From a bacterium (GTDB lineage: Bacteria; Gemmatimonadota; Gemmatimonadetes; Longimicrobiales; RSA9), in assembly GCA_003242735.1 (NCBI GenBank), contig QGVH01000004.1, positions 62,001 through 126,000 on the forward strand: a stretch of 64,000 nt of DNA, given 5' to 3'. Below, in pieces: positions 28,259-37,237 of the stretch; within the stretch, counting starts at the first letter, position 1; the number at the start of each line of letters is the position of its first letter. The position numbers and the translations under genes were made by a program. The notes beneath the pieces were generated by a model. It saw only the letters and a program-made list of their open reading frames with translations. It made no database searches and was not told the DNA's origin.

Positions 28259-28288
28259 AGGCGCCGTCGTCTTGCGCCGACGGCGCCT
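28259..28288 (-). terminator. Strong hairpin terminator starting in the stop codon
   Basis: A perfect 11-bp inverted repeat, AGGCGCCGTCG and its complement (28259-28269 and 28278-28288), with an 8-nt loop. The hairpin starts at the last base of the beta-barrel gene's TGA. There is no T-tract, but its place between this gene and the kdsB promoter supports termination. Confidence 0.62.
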
Positions 28289-29802
28289 CAGCGCACGGGC
28301 TCCCACGGGCTACGCCCCGCGCGCGGGAGGGTGAGCCCCAGGTCGAGCCGGGCGGCGTCCACCGGGTCGGTCGGATCGGTCGCGAGCCGCGCGGTGACGA
28401 AGGGGAAACGGAGCTGGACGGCGACGTTCTGTTCCAGGTCGCGATCCTGTCCCCGTGTCCACGCCATCCCGGCGACGTGCAAGAGCTCGAGGTCGGGCTG
28501 GCCGAGGAACGGGACGTCGAAGCGCGGGCCGAGGGGGATGATGTACGTGGTCTCGACGAAGGCGAGGCGGTCGCCACGGAAGGTCGCGATGCCGAACGCG
28601 GGGAACGTACCGGCCCCACCGAGGAACGTCCAGCGCTGGCGCGGCAGGGCGTCGGTCCCCGGGAGCGGGCCGCGGAAGTGGAGCCGGAGTTCGAGGCCGT
28701 GGTTCGCGAGCGCGGCCATGGCCACGTCGGCCCACGCGGCGAAGCGGCCGAAGGCGAAGTCGCCCGCGACGGCGGCGCCCGCGAATTCGAGAGCGGCACC
28801 CGCGGCGAGGGTGGCGAGCGTGCCGGCCCACTCGCCGGAGCCCGTGGCGATGAGACTGGAGATGCGGCCTTCGTCCGCCGGGAGGTTCGGGCGGACCGTG
28901 TCGTGGAAGACGGTCCAGGGGTCGTCTGCCCGGAGCGGGCGGGCGTCCTCGATCTGACCGCGCAGGCGGGCATCCCACGCCAGGGACCCGCGTGCGCCGC
29001 GCCGGCGCACTTCGAGGTAGAGCTGGCGCGCGCCGTAGTAGTCGCGGTAATCCCGGCCGGTGAAGAAGAACGAGAGCGAGTTGCGGAGCGCGTCGCGGAT
29101 CCAGCCCTCGTTGGTGACGGTGACGTCGCGGGCGCCGAGGACGATCGCCGTCCCGGCCTTTTCGAGCGCCACGTCCAGCCCTCCTCCCCACGAGCCCCGC
29201 TCCGAGCGATACGCGAGTTCGCCGTGGACACGAGGGTCGAAGCCGGCCACGTGCGGCGGCCGGTACGCCGCACCCCAGCGCAGGGTGAGGCCGTTGACCC
29301 GGTCGTAGGTGGGCGCGTGGAAGCCGCTCACCCCATCCAGCTCGATCCTCCTCCGGTCCGGCGCGGCGACGATCCGGAGCGCGTCCGGCCCGCGGACCAC
29401 CCGGTAGTTCGCCTCCGGCCGATCGATCCTGAGGCCCTGGACGACGGCCTGCTCCGCGCGGTAGAGGCCGCCGCCGATGTTGACGACATCGCCGATGACC
29501 CGCGCCGTCGGCCGGAGATAGACCTCGCTGTCCACCGCGACCAGGTCCCCTGCGATGACCCCCTCGACGAACGCCGTCGCGCCGAGGACCAGAACCGGCC
29601 CCGACACGGTGTCCGTTGCCGCGAACGTCGTGTCCCGGGCGACAAGCATGTAGCGGCCGGCGAGCACCGCGTCCAGCCGCTCGTCCACGCTCGCTGCGCC
29701 CGAACCAACGCGCTCGACCCGCTGGGCCTGGAGGGGCGCCGGCGCGCTGGCGGAGCCCAGCAGCACGAGGAGCGCGGCGGCGACCGTTGCGAGCGTTCTC
29801 AC
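28288..29802 (-). CDS. Outer-membrane beta-barrel protein with bactofilin-like N-terminal segment
   Basis: 504 residues. A cleavable signal peptide (1-27, ending PLQAQ) is followed at about 60-125 by short repeats of the bactofilin/polymer-forming kind (GPVLVLGATAFVEGVIAG, LRPTARVIGDVVNIGGG). From about 165 to the end are alternating amphipathic strands (LTLRWGAAYRPP, AYRSERGSWGGGLDVAL, LYLEVRRRGARGSLAWDARL), as in a surface-antigen-like or DUF5686-like barrel. The GTG start lies 1 nt after the trpG stop. I cannot name the function. The combined architecture suggests an outer-membrane protein with a periplasmic beta-helix. Confidence 0.62.
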   Translation of the reverse strand: MRTLATVAAALLVLLGSASAPAPLQAQRVERVGSGAASVDERLDAVLAGRYMLVARDTTFAATDTVSGPVLVLGATAFVEGVIAGDLVAVDSEVYLRPTARVIGDVVNIGGGLYRAEQAVVQGLRIDRPEANYRVVRGPDALRIVAAPDRRRIELDGVSGFHAPTYDRVNGLTLRWGAAYRPPHVAGFDPRVHGELAYRSERGSWGGGLDVALEKAGTAIVLGARDVTVTNEGWIRDALRNSLSFFFTGRDYRDYYGARQLYLEVRRRGARGSLAWDARLRGQIEDARPLRADDPWTVFHDTVRPNLPADEGRISSLIATGSGEWAGTLATLAAGAALEFAGAAVAGDFAFGRFAAWADVAMAALANHGLELRLHFRGPLPGTDALPRQRWTFLGGAGTFPAFGIATFRGDRLAFVETTYIIPLGPRFDVPFLGQPDLELLHVAGMAWTRGQDRDLEQNVAVQLRFPFVTARLATDPTDPVDAARLDLGLTLPRAGRSPWEPVR

Positions 29803-29803
29803 G

Positions 29804-30382
29804 TCACCGGAGCTCGAGGAAGTTGGCGAGAATGGTCCGCCCGCCCTCGCTGGCGATCGATTCCGGGTGGAACTGCACTCCCCAGACGGGCAGGGTTCGA
29901 TGCCGGAGCGCGAGGATCTCGTCCTCCCAACCCGGCTCGTCGGTCCAGGCCGTCACTTCGAGCTCGGGCGGCAGCGTCGCCGGGTCTACGATGAGCGAGT
30001 GGTACCGGGTGGCCAGGAAGGGTGAGGGGAGCCCACGGAAGAGGTCCCCGCCGCGGTGTGCGACGGGTGAGAGCTTGCCGTGGAGCACCCGCCGCGCGCG
30101 CACGACCTTCGCGCCGAACGCCGCCCCGATCGCCTGGTGGCCCAGACACACGCCGAGGATGGGGACCTCGCCGGCAAACCGGCGTATGCATTCCACGCTG
30201 ATCCCCGCCTCCGCCGGCGTGCACGGCCCCGGCGAGATCACGATGCGCTCGGGCGCCAGCGCAGCGATACCGTCGAGGTCCACCTCGTCGTTCCGCCGAA
30301 CGACGGGCTCCGCGCCCAGCTCCCCGAGGAGCTGGACGAGGTTCCAGGTGAACGAGTCGTAATTGTCGATGACGAGGACCAT
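29804..30382 (-). CDS. trpG: Glutamine amidotransferase subunit of anthranilate/aminodeoxychorismate synthase
   Basis: 192 residues. A class I glutamine amidotransferase: [11 protein letters not shown] at the N-terminus, [11 protein letters not shown], the nucleophile Cys79 in GVCLGHQ, and QFHPESI with the catalytic His/Glu. It hands ammonia to TrpE or PabB. Neither partner is nearby, so it may serve both tryptophan and folate synthesis (TrpG/PabA). The ATG at 30382 gives the standard family start; an upstream frame adds only 13 polar residues. Confidence 0.9.
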   Translation of the reverse strand: MVLVIDNYDSFTWNLVQLLGELGAEPVVRRNDEVDLDGIAALAPERIVISPGPCTPAEAGISVECIRRFAGEVPILGVCLGHQAIGAAFGAKVVRARRVLHGKLSPVAHRGGDLFRGLPSPFLATRYHSLIVDPATLPPELEVTAWTDEPGWEDEILALRHRTLPVWGVQFHPESIASEGGRTILANFLELR

Positions 30383-30423
30383 CGGCCCGCTGGACTCGCT
30401 CTTCTCGTGTGAAGGACGCACGA

Positions 30424-30452
30424 AACGTAGGCGCGCGTCCTCGCCACAACAA
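30424..30452 (-). promoter_or_regulatory. Candidate sigma-70 promoter of trpG
   Basis: TTGTTG (30447-30452), a 17-bp spacer and TACGTT (30424-30429) on the minus strand. Each box matches only 3 of 6 consensus bases, but spacing and position (about 42 bp before the ATG, just after the xerD terminator) fit. Confidence 0.45.
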
Positions 30453-30459
30453 GACCCGC

Positions 30460-30488
30460 GCTGCGCCGGGCCGCGGGGTCGGCGCAGC
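30460..30488 (-). terminator. Hairpin terminator after xerD
   Basis: GCTGCGCCG (30460-30468) and CGGCGCAGC (30480-30488) form a perfect 9-bp stem with an 11-nt loop. On the minus strand GCGGGTCTTGTTG follows, a weak T-rich tail. It lies about 125 nt after the xerD stop in a 231-bp gap that holds no gene. Confidence 0.5.
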
Positions 30489-30613
30489 CTCGCCGCCGGG
30501 CGGAGGAGGCCGCGGCGGGCGCCCGCGCGAGGCGCTCGCCTGCTTTGCCGACGACGCTCGGGAGCGGGAACAGCGGCGGGCCCGCCGGCCTCCGGCCCGC
30601 GGTGACCGGGCGC

Positions 30614-31503
<890 letters not shown>

Positions 31504-31531
<28 letters not shown>

Positions 31532-32112
31532 CACCAGACCACGATGAGGGTGACCAGGACCGCGGCGATCCAGAGCAGCACCGCGCTCGTGCGCTCGAAC
31601 GTGTCCAGGATCGCCTGCCAGTTGCGCCCCGCGGCAGCGCCGAGGTAGACGAGGAGGCCGTACCATATGGCCGAGGCGCAGGCGAGCGGCAGGAGGACCC
31701 GCCCGGGGCGGACCAGGCTGATGCCCGCGAAGACCGGGACCATGGCCCGGAGCGCCGGCAGGAACCGGCTCAGGAAGATCGCCTGTGTGCCCCAGCGCGC
31801 GTAGAAGACGCCGACCCGCTCGAGCTGCCGCGGGTGCAGCAACCAGTGCCCGAACGACGTGCGGAAGAACGCCGGCCCGAACTTCGCCGCGAGCCAGTAG
31901 ACCAGCATGGCCGAGGCGACGTTCGCGACCCACGTCGCGCCGAAGACCAGCCACGGCTCGGCGCGGCCCCTGGCGGCCAGGAACGCGCCGAACAGGACGA
32001 ACGTATCGGCCGGTACCGGGGGGATGAAGTTCTCGACGGCGGCGCCGATGCCAATGACCAGGTAGAGCAGGAACGGCGGGATCTGCTCCAGGGTGTGGAG
32101 GACGGATTCCAT
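31504..32112 (-). CDS. DedA/SNARE-associated family membrane protein
   Basis: 202 residues. The family core is plain: a first helix, then ENFIPPVPADTFVLFGAFLA, a helical hairpin, and FLSRFLPALRAMVPVFAGIS with the conserved arginine, then two more helices and a basic tail WWWKTRRQRG. DedA proteins act in undecaprenyl-phosphate recycling or envelope homeostasis. The ATG at 32112 is 13 nt after the ispF stop. It overlaps xerD. Confidence 0.9.
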
Positions 32113-32125
32113 CTGCACGGCCGGC

Positions 32126-32605
32126 TCAGCCCCCCCGGACGTGCAGTACGGCGACGGCCAGCGCCGCCACACCCTCGCCCCGGCCGATCCACCCCATTCC
32201 CTCGTTCGTCTTCGCCTTGATGGAGATGCGCTCTGTCTCGATCTCGAGCGTGGCGGCCAGCCGGGCGCGCATCTCGGCGATGAACGGGCCGAGCCGCGGC
32301 GCCTCGCACACGATGGTCACATCGACGTTGCCGACGCGGTATCCCCGCTCCGTCAGCCAGCGACGCACCTGGGCCAGGAGCTCCAGCGAATCCGCATCCT
32401 TCCACCTGGGGTCGGACGGCGGAAAATGCGTGCCGATGTCGCCCAGCGCGGCCGCGCCCAACAGCGCGTCCGTGATCGCGTGCGCGACGACGTCCGCATC
32501 GGAGTGGCCGCTCAGGCCTCGCTCCGACGGGATCTCGATGCCGCCGAGCACCAGGCGCCGCCCCGGCGCGAAGCGGTGGGAATCGTAGCCGATGCCGACT
32601 CTCAT
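32126..32605 (-). CDS. ispF: 2-C-methyl-D-erythritol 2,4-cyclodiphosphate synthase
   Basis: 159 residues, normal length. It cyclises CDP-methylerythritol phosphate in the MEP isoprenoid pathway. Motifs are GIGYDSHRF (metal ligands Asp8 and His10), LSGHSDADVVAHAITDALLGAAALGDIG, and TNEGMGWIGRGEG. No ispD or ispE is near. The ATG at 32605 gives the classical N-terminus MRVGIGYDSHR. Confidence 0.96.
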   Translation of the reverse strand: MRVGIGYDSHRFAPGRRLVLGGIEIPSERGLSGHSDADVVAHAITDALLGAAALGDIGTHFPPSDPRWKDADSLELLAQVRRWLTERGYRVGNVDVTIVCEAPRLGPFIAEMRARLAATLEIETERISIKAKTNEGMGWIGRGEGVAALAVAVLHVRGG

Positions 32606-32695
32606 GACGACCAACGCGTCCGGCGCCCGCGCCGGTCCCCGGTGACGGGCGAGCGGCTCCGGGCGTCCGCCGCCCCAGCCGCCACGGCGTCCGGA

Positions 32696-33103
32696 CTACC
32701 GCTCGTCCAGCAGCCGCAGGATCCGCAGGGCGAGGTGCGCCGCATTGCGGGCGTTGTCGATCCCCACACAGGCGACCGGGACACCGGGCGGCATCTGCGC
32801 CACCGAGAGCAAGGCATCCAGCCCGCCGAGCGTGCCCGCCGAGAGCGGGACGCCGATCACCGGCAGCCGCGTGTGCGCGGCGACCACCCCGGGGAGCGCG
32901 GCGGACAGGCCCGCGCCACAGATGATCACGCCGTAGCCTTTCTCCTCTGCGGTCCGGGCGAGCTCCGCCGTCCGATCCGGCTGGCGATGCGCGCTCGACA
33001 CCTCGACGTCACACTCCACCCCCGCATCGCGTAGGATCGGGACCGCCTGCTCCATCCGCTCCCGGTCCGACTCCGAACCCATCAGGATCAAGACCTTACG
33101 CAT
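32696..33103 (-). CDS. purE: N5-carboxyaminoimidazole ribonucleotide mutase
   Basis: 135 residues. The PurE fold is shown by ILMGSESDRERM, SSAHRQPDRTAEL with the catalytic His, and ALPGVVAAHTRLPVIGVPL. It also has GLDALLSVAQMPPGVPVA and the GIDNARNAAHLALRIL helix. It shifts the carboxyl group in purine synthesis. It lacks about 25-30 C-terminal residues found in Escherichia coli PurE but keeps the core. It overlaps mqnC by 8 nt; purK is not in the window. A 92-bp gap with GC-rich repeats separates it from ispF. Confidence 0.92.
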   Translation of the reverse strand: MRKVLILMGSESDRERMEQAVPILRDAGVECDVEVSSAHRQPDRTAELARTAEEKGYGVIICGAGLSAALPGVVAAHTRLPVIGVPLSAGTLGGLDALLSVAQMPPGVPVACVGIDNARNAAHLALRILRLLDER

Positions 33104-34391
33104 CTCCGCTCACCCCACCCGCGGCGAGAGAGGCCCTGCCGTCACGCTTACAGCACGGACAGCCATCGTCGCCCTCGCGGACCAGCGTATAATCCTGGTA
33201 CCGGCGTGCAGGCTGGAAACCCGCATCCGTGATCAGCCGCCGCATCTCCGCCTCCGGCATGATGAAGTCGATGCCGGCCGCGCTGACCACGTTCTCCTCG
33301 ATCATCAACGACCCGAAGTCGTTCGCGCCGAAACGCAACGCGATCTGCGCCATCTTCGGGCCCTGCGTGACGTACGAGACCTGGAGGTTGTCGAAGTTGT
33401 CCAGCACGAGGCGCGACAGCGCCGTGATGCGCAGGTAATCCATCCCGGTCCCCAGCGGGATGTCCCAGTCCTGCATCTCCGTGTGCAGCGGCTGGAAGGA
33501 CCAGGCGATGAACGCCGTGTACCGCCCCTTCCCGCGCGCCAGACTGCGCTGCTGCGACGCCCGGAGCTTGACGAGGTGCTCGATGCGGTCCGCCCAGCTC
33601 TCGCCCACGCCGTACATCATGGTCGCGGTCGTGTGCAGCCCGATCTCGTGCGCCGCCTCGTGGATCTCGAACCAGTAGCTCGCGTCGATCTTCTTCGGTG
33701 CAATGAAGTCCCGCACCGCGTCCACCAGGATCTCCGCGCCGGCCCCTGGCATCGAGTCCAGGCCGGCCTCGTGGAGCTCGCGGAGCACTTCATGGAACGG
33801 GCGCTTGCTCACCCGCGCGATCAGGTCGATCTCGGACGCGCTGAACCCGTGCACGTGGATCGGGTGGTGCTCCTTGATGTACCGGAGCAGCTCCAGGTAC
33901 CAGTCCAGCGGGAGGTACGGGTTGTGGCCGCCCTGGATCAGGATCTGGACCGCGCCCAGCTCCTTGGCCTCATCGATCTTCCGACCGATCTCCTCGTAGC
34001 TCAGGACGTACGCCTCCGCGTCCTTCGGCCTGCGGTAGAAGGCGCAGAAGCGGCAGTCCGTGACGCACAGGTTCGTGTAATTGATGTTGCGGTCCACGAT
34101 GTACGTGACGATGCCTTCCGGGTGCCGTTCCCGTCGCACCGCATCGGCCCGCGCTCCGAGCTCGAGAAGCGGCGTGGTCTCCAGCACGTCCAGCCACTCG
34201 GCGATCTGGTCCGCGTACGGCCGGGACGCGATGGGAGCGGGCTCGTAGACGGGGCGTGGCGTCTTCCTCCACGATCCGGCCGAACCCTCCGGCGTCGGCT
34301 CCCGGCGCCGCGGGGCCACGGTGTCCAGGATGGGTAGCGACAGACGACGCGCTCCGCGCGCCACCGCCTCACCCGGTCGTCGGTTCACCAT
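33096..34391 (-). CDS. mqnC: Cyclic dehypoxanthinyl futalosine synthase (radical SAM)
   Basis: 431 residues from the ATG (430 from a GTG one codon later that overlaps the mqnE stop as GTGA). The radical-SAM cluster is CX3CX2C at Cys109, Cys113 and Cys116 (NLCVTDCRFCAFYR). Other MqnC marks are VQILIQGGHNPYLPLDWYLE, VHGFSASEID, LDSMPGAGAEILVDAVR and TATMMYGVGES. It makes cyclic dehypoxanthine futalosine in menaquinone synthesis. About 50 extra polar residues precede the fold, and the tail holds CPCC in a polar stretch. It directly follows mqnE. Confidence 0.93.
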   Translation of the reverse strand: MVNRRPGEAVARGARRLSLPILDTVAPRRREPTPEGSAGSWRKTPRPVYEPAPIASRPYADQIAEWLDVLETTPLLELGARADAVRRERHPEGIVTYIVDRNINYTNLCVTDCRFCAFYRRPKDAEAYVLSYEEIGRKIDEAKELGAVQILIQGGHNPYLPLDWYLELLRYIKEHHPIHVHGFSASEIDLIARVSKRPFHEVLRELHEAGLDSMPGAGAEILVDAVRDFIAPKKIDASYWFEIHEAAHEIGLHTTATMMYGVGESWADRIEHLVKLRASQQRSLARGKGRYTAFIAWSFQPLHTEMQDWDIPLGTGMDYLRITALSRLVLDNFDNLQVSYVTQGPKMAQIALRFGANDFGSLMIEENVVSAAGIDFIMPEAEMRRLITDAGFQPARRYQDYTLVREGDDGCPCCKRDGRASLAAGGVSGDA

Positions 34392-35524
34392 TCCCGCACC
34401 TCCCGGTAGAGAGCGTCGCGCTCGACCGGCCGCTTGCCGGCATCCTTGATCAGCCGCACGATCTCCGCGAAGGTGAGGCCCTGGGGCGTCTTCGCACCGG
34501 CGTCGTGGTAGATCCTCTCGCGGACGACGGTCCCCTCGAGGTCGTCCACGCCGAAGTGCAGCGCGACCTGACTGACCTTGGGCGTGTTCATCACCCAGTG
34601 CGTCTTGATGTGCGGGATGTTGTCGAGGAACAGGCGGCCGATGGCCAGGTTCTTCAAGTCGTCGAACCCGGTCGTCGCCGTCCCCTGCCGGCCCAGCCGG
34701 GCGCCGAGCTCGTTGTTGTCCGGATGGTAGGCCAGCGGGATGTACGTCAGGAAGCCGCCCGTCTCGTCCTGCAGCTCCCGCAGCATGAGAAGGTGGTCCA
34801 CCCGGTCGGCGTATGTCTCCACGTGGCCGTAGAGCATCGTGCAGTTGCTCGGGATGCCCAGCCTGTGCGCTGTGCGGTGCACCTCCAACCACTCCTCCGC
34901 CGCGAGCTTCCGCGCCGCGATCGTGCTCCGCACGCCGGGACTGAAGACCTCCGCACCGCCTCCGGGGATCGAATCGAGGCCGGCGGCGCGCAAGCGCAGC
35001 AACACCTCCTCGATCGAGGTCTTCTCGATCCGCGCCAGGTGTGCGATCTCGACGGCGGTCAGCGCCTTGATCTCGACACCGGGATGGCGCTCCTTGAGTC
35101 CGCGGATCAGATCCTCGTAGTACTGCAGACGGAGTTTGGGATGGAGGCCGCCGACGATGTGGAATTCGCGGATCGGCGTCTCGCGGATCTGGTCCGCCTC
35201 CGCGAACACCTCGTCGAGCGTCATTGTGTAGGCGCCTTCCTCTTTGGGCCTACGGGCGAACGAGCAGAAAACGCACGTCGCCCGGAGGATGCAGATGTTC
35301 GTCGGATTGATGTGCTGGTTGGCGACGAAGAAGACCCGATCGCCGTTCTTGCGGCGGTTGACGAGGTCCGCCAGCGCGCCGATCGCCAGCAGGTCGTTCG
35401 ACTCGAAGAGCGTGATGCCATCCTCACGGCTCAGGCGCTCCCCGGCGAGAACCCGCTCCGCGATCGGGATCAACCGGGGATCCGTGGGCTGGACTCTCAG
35501 CTCCTCGGATATGGTCACGGGCAT
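34385..35524 (-). CDS. mqnE: Aminofutalosine synthase (radical SAM)
   Basis: 379 residues. It joins the chorismate-derived enolpyruvyl benzoate to SAM-derived adenosyl to give aminofutalosine, the entry to the futalosine menaquinone route. Marks are FVANQHINPTNIC, FHIVGGLHPKL, LKALTAVEIAHLARI and LDSIPGGGAEVFSP, with LAYHPDNNELG near the C-terminus. The cluster cysteines are Cys78, Cys84 and Cys87, a CX5CX2C spacing instead of the expected CX3CX2C; the codons read cleanly, with no frameshift. GGGGAAAA sits before the ATG. The pairing with mqnC confirms the pathway. Confidence 0.92.
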   Translation of the reverse strand: MPVTISEELRVQPTDPRLIPIAERVLAGERLSREDGITLFESNDLLAIGALADLVNRRKNGDRVFFVANQHINPTNICILRATCVFCSFARRPKEEGAYTMTLDEVFAEADQIRETPIREFHIVGGLHPKLRLQYYEDLIRGLKERHPGVEIKALTAVEIAHLARIEKTSIEEVLLRLRAAGLDSIPGGGAEVFSPGVRSTIAARKLAAEEWLEVHRTAHRLGIPSNCTMLYGHVETYADRVDHLLMLRELQDETGGFLTYIPLAYHPDNNELGARLGRQGTATTGFDDLKNLAIGRLFLDNIPHIKTHWVMNTPKVSQVALHFGVDDLEGTVVRERIYHDAGAKTPQGLTFAEIVRLIKDAGKRPVERDALYREVREW

Positions 35525-35577
35525 CGTTTTTCCCCGAGCTCCAGGGACAGCGTTCCAGAAATCGGTAGACGGCGTAG

Positions 35578-35606
35578 AGAATACGGCGCCCGGCGGGGCC
35601 GGGCAA
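35578..35606 (-). promoter_or_regulatory. Candidate sigma-70 promoter of the mqnE operon
   Basis: TTGCCC (35601-35606), 17 bp, and TATTCT (35578-35583) on the minus strand. The -10 matches 5 of 6 bases if TATTCT is read against TATAAT with two substitutions allowed at the weak positions. The -35 lies in the loop of the fabF terminator. The predicted leader is about 45 nt. Confidence 0.5.
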
Positions 35607-35622
35607 GCGACCCCGCCGGGCG
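35587..35622 (-). terminator. Hairpin terminator after fabF
   Basis: A perfect 12-bp stem (CGCCCGGCGGGG, 35587-35598, with its complement 35611-35622) and a 12-nt loop, 24 nt after the fabF stop. It ends the yceD-fabF transcript. On the minus strand CCGTATTCTCT follows, moderately T-rich. Confidence 0.65.
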
Positions 35623-35646
35623 TGCCGGACCGTCAGCGGAGAGCGC

Positions 35647-36918
35647 CTAGTCCCCGGACCAGCGACGGACGGCGATGCAGACGTTGTGGCCGCCGAAGCC
35701 GAAGGAATTGCTCAGCGCCACCTCGACATCGCGCTTCACCCGCCGGTTGTGGGCGTAGTCGAGGTCGCACTCCGGGTCGGGGGTCGAGAAGTTGATGGTG
35801 GGCGGGATCTCGCCGTTCGCGCAGACGAGGAGGCTGATGATCGCCTCCACGGCGCCGGCGGCGCCCAGCAGGTGGCCCGTCATGGACTTGGTGGACCCCA
35901 TGATGAGCCGGTAGGCGTGATCCCCGAACACCGCCTTGACGGCCAGCGTTTCGTTCAAGTCGTTGGCCGGCGTGGAGGTGCCGTGGGCGTTGATGTAGTC
36001 CACGTCCTCCGGCACACAGCCGGCATCCTCGAGCGCCGCCCGCATCGCGAGCTGCGCGCCCGCGCCTTCCGGCGCCGGAGCCGTCAGGTGATAGGCGTCC
36101 GCCGTCTGACCGACGCCGATGATCTCACCGAGGATGTTCGCCCCGCGATCCAGCGCGCTCTCGAGCGACTCGACGACCAGCGCGCCGGCCCCCTCGCCCA
36201 GCACGAATCCGTCCCGTTCGGCGTCGAACGGCCGGCTCGCCCGCTGCGGATCTTCGTTGCGCCGAGAGAGCGCCTTCATGGCGGAGAAGCCCGCCATCGT
36301 CAGCGGCGTCACGGTCGCTTCCGCGCCGCCCGCGATGACCATGTCCGCCTCGCCTCGCTGCACGATGCGGAACGCAGTGGCCACCGCATGGGCGCTCGAC
36401 GCGCAGGCCGAGACCGTCGCGAAGTTGGGGCCGCGGAGGCCGTAGCGCATGGACACGAGCCCCGAGGCGATGTCGGCAATGAACATGGGAACGAAGAACG
36501 GGCTGATCCGCTGCGGCCCGCGCTCCAGCATGATGCGCGCCTGTTCCTCGAACGTACGGATCCCACCGATCCCGCTCCCGATGATCACGCCGATCCGATC
36601 ACGGTTCAGGCGATCGAACTGGCCGGTGAGGCCGGCGTCTTCAACGGCCTGCTGGGCGACGGCCAGGGCGAACTGCGCGAACCGATCGGTGCGCCGTACC
36701 TCCTTCCGGTCGAGGTACTGCTCCGGGTCGAAGCCCTTCACCTCGCACGCGAAGCGGACGTCGAAGTCCTCGGTCACGTCGAACTGCGTGATCGGCCCCG
36801 CCCCGCTCTTGCCCTCGAGCAAAGCGTTCCACGTGGTGGGCACATCGTTGCCCACGGGCGTGACCAGCCCAACGCCGGTGACGACGACGCGGTGCCCCCA
36901 TCGGTTGCGCGTTTGCAT
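35647..36918 (-). CDS. fabF: Beta-ketoacyl-ACP synthase II
   Basis: 423 residues. The elongating condensing enzyme of type II fatty-acid synthesis. The catalytic triad is Cys172 (TVSACASSAH), His312 (NAHGTSTPAND) and His349 (KSMTGHLLGAAG). RVVVTGVGLVTPVG at the N-terminus is standard. The N-terminal seven residues are basic. It is the last gene of the fab cluster, 49 nt after acpP, and is closed by a terminator. Confidence 0.97.
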   Translation of the reverse strand: MQTRNRWGHRVVVTGVGLVTPVGNDVPTTWNALLEGKSGAGPITQFDVTEDFDVRFACEVKGFDPEQYLDRKEVRRTDRFAQFALAVAQQAVEDAGLTGQFDRLNRDRIGVIIGSGIGGIRTFEEQARIMLERGPQRISPFFVPMFIADIASGLVSMRYGLRGPNFATVSACASSAHAVATAFRIVQRGEADMVIAGGAEATVTPLTMAGFSAMKALSRRNEDPQRASRPFDAERDGFVLGEGAGALVVESLESALDRGANILGEIIGVGQTADAYHLTAPAPEGAGAQLAMRAALEDAGCVPEDVDYINAHGTSTPANDLNETLAVKAVFGDHAYRLIMGSTKSMTGHLLGAAGAVEAIISLLVCANGEIPPTINFSTPDPECDLDYAHNRRVKRDVEVALSNSFGFGGHNVCIAVRRWSGD

Positions 36919-36967
36919 CCCCTGCCTCCGCGACCGGTCTACACGCTACGGCCGACCGCCGCCTCTC

Positions 36968-37216
36968 TCACTCGCTCGCGCCCTTGTGCTCCTTCAAGTA
37001 ACGGATCGCGTCGCCGACGGTCTGGAGCTGCTCGGCCTCCTCATCCGGGATCTCGATGCCGAACTCCTCCTCGAACGCCATGACCAGCTCCACCGTATCC
37101 AGCGAATCAGCGCCGAGATCCTCGACGAAGGACGCTTCGGGCGTCACCTTCTCGGGCTCCACCCCCAGCTCGTTGATAATGATCTCCTTGACCTTCGCCT
37201 CGATGCTGTCCGACAT
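36968..37216 (-). CDS. acpP: Acyl carrier protein
   Basis: 82 residues, acidic and helical. The phosphopantetheine site is Ser38 in [11 protein letters not shown]. It carries acyl chains between the Fab enzymes and PlsX. Position between fabG and fabF is the classical arrangement. Confidence 0.97.
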   Translation of the reverse strand: MSDSIEAKVKEIIINELGVEPEKVTPEASFVEDLGADSLDTVELVMAFEEEFGIEIPDEEAEQLQTVGDAIRYLKEHKGASE

Positions 37217-37237
37217 GATGTGCCTCGCCGTTGGGGT

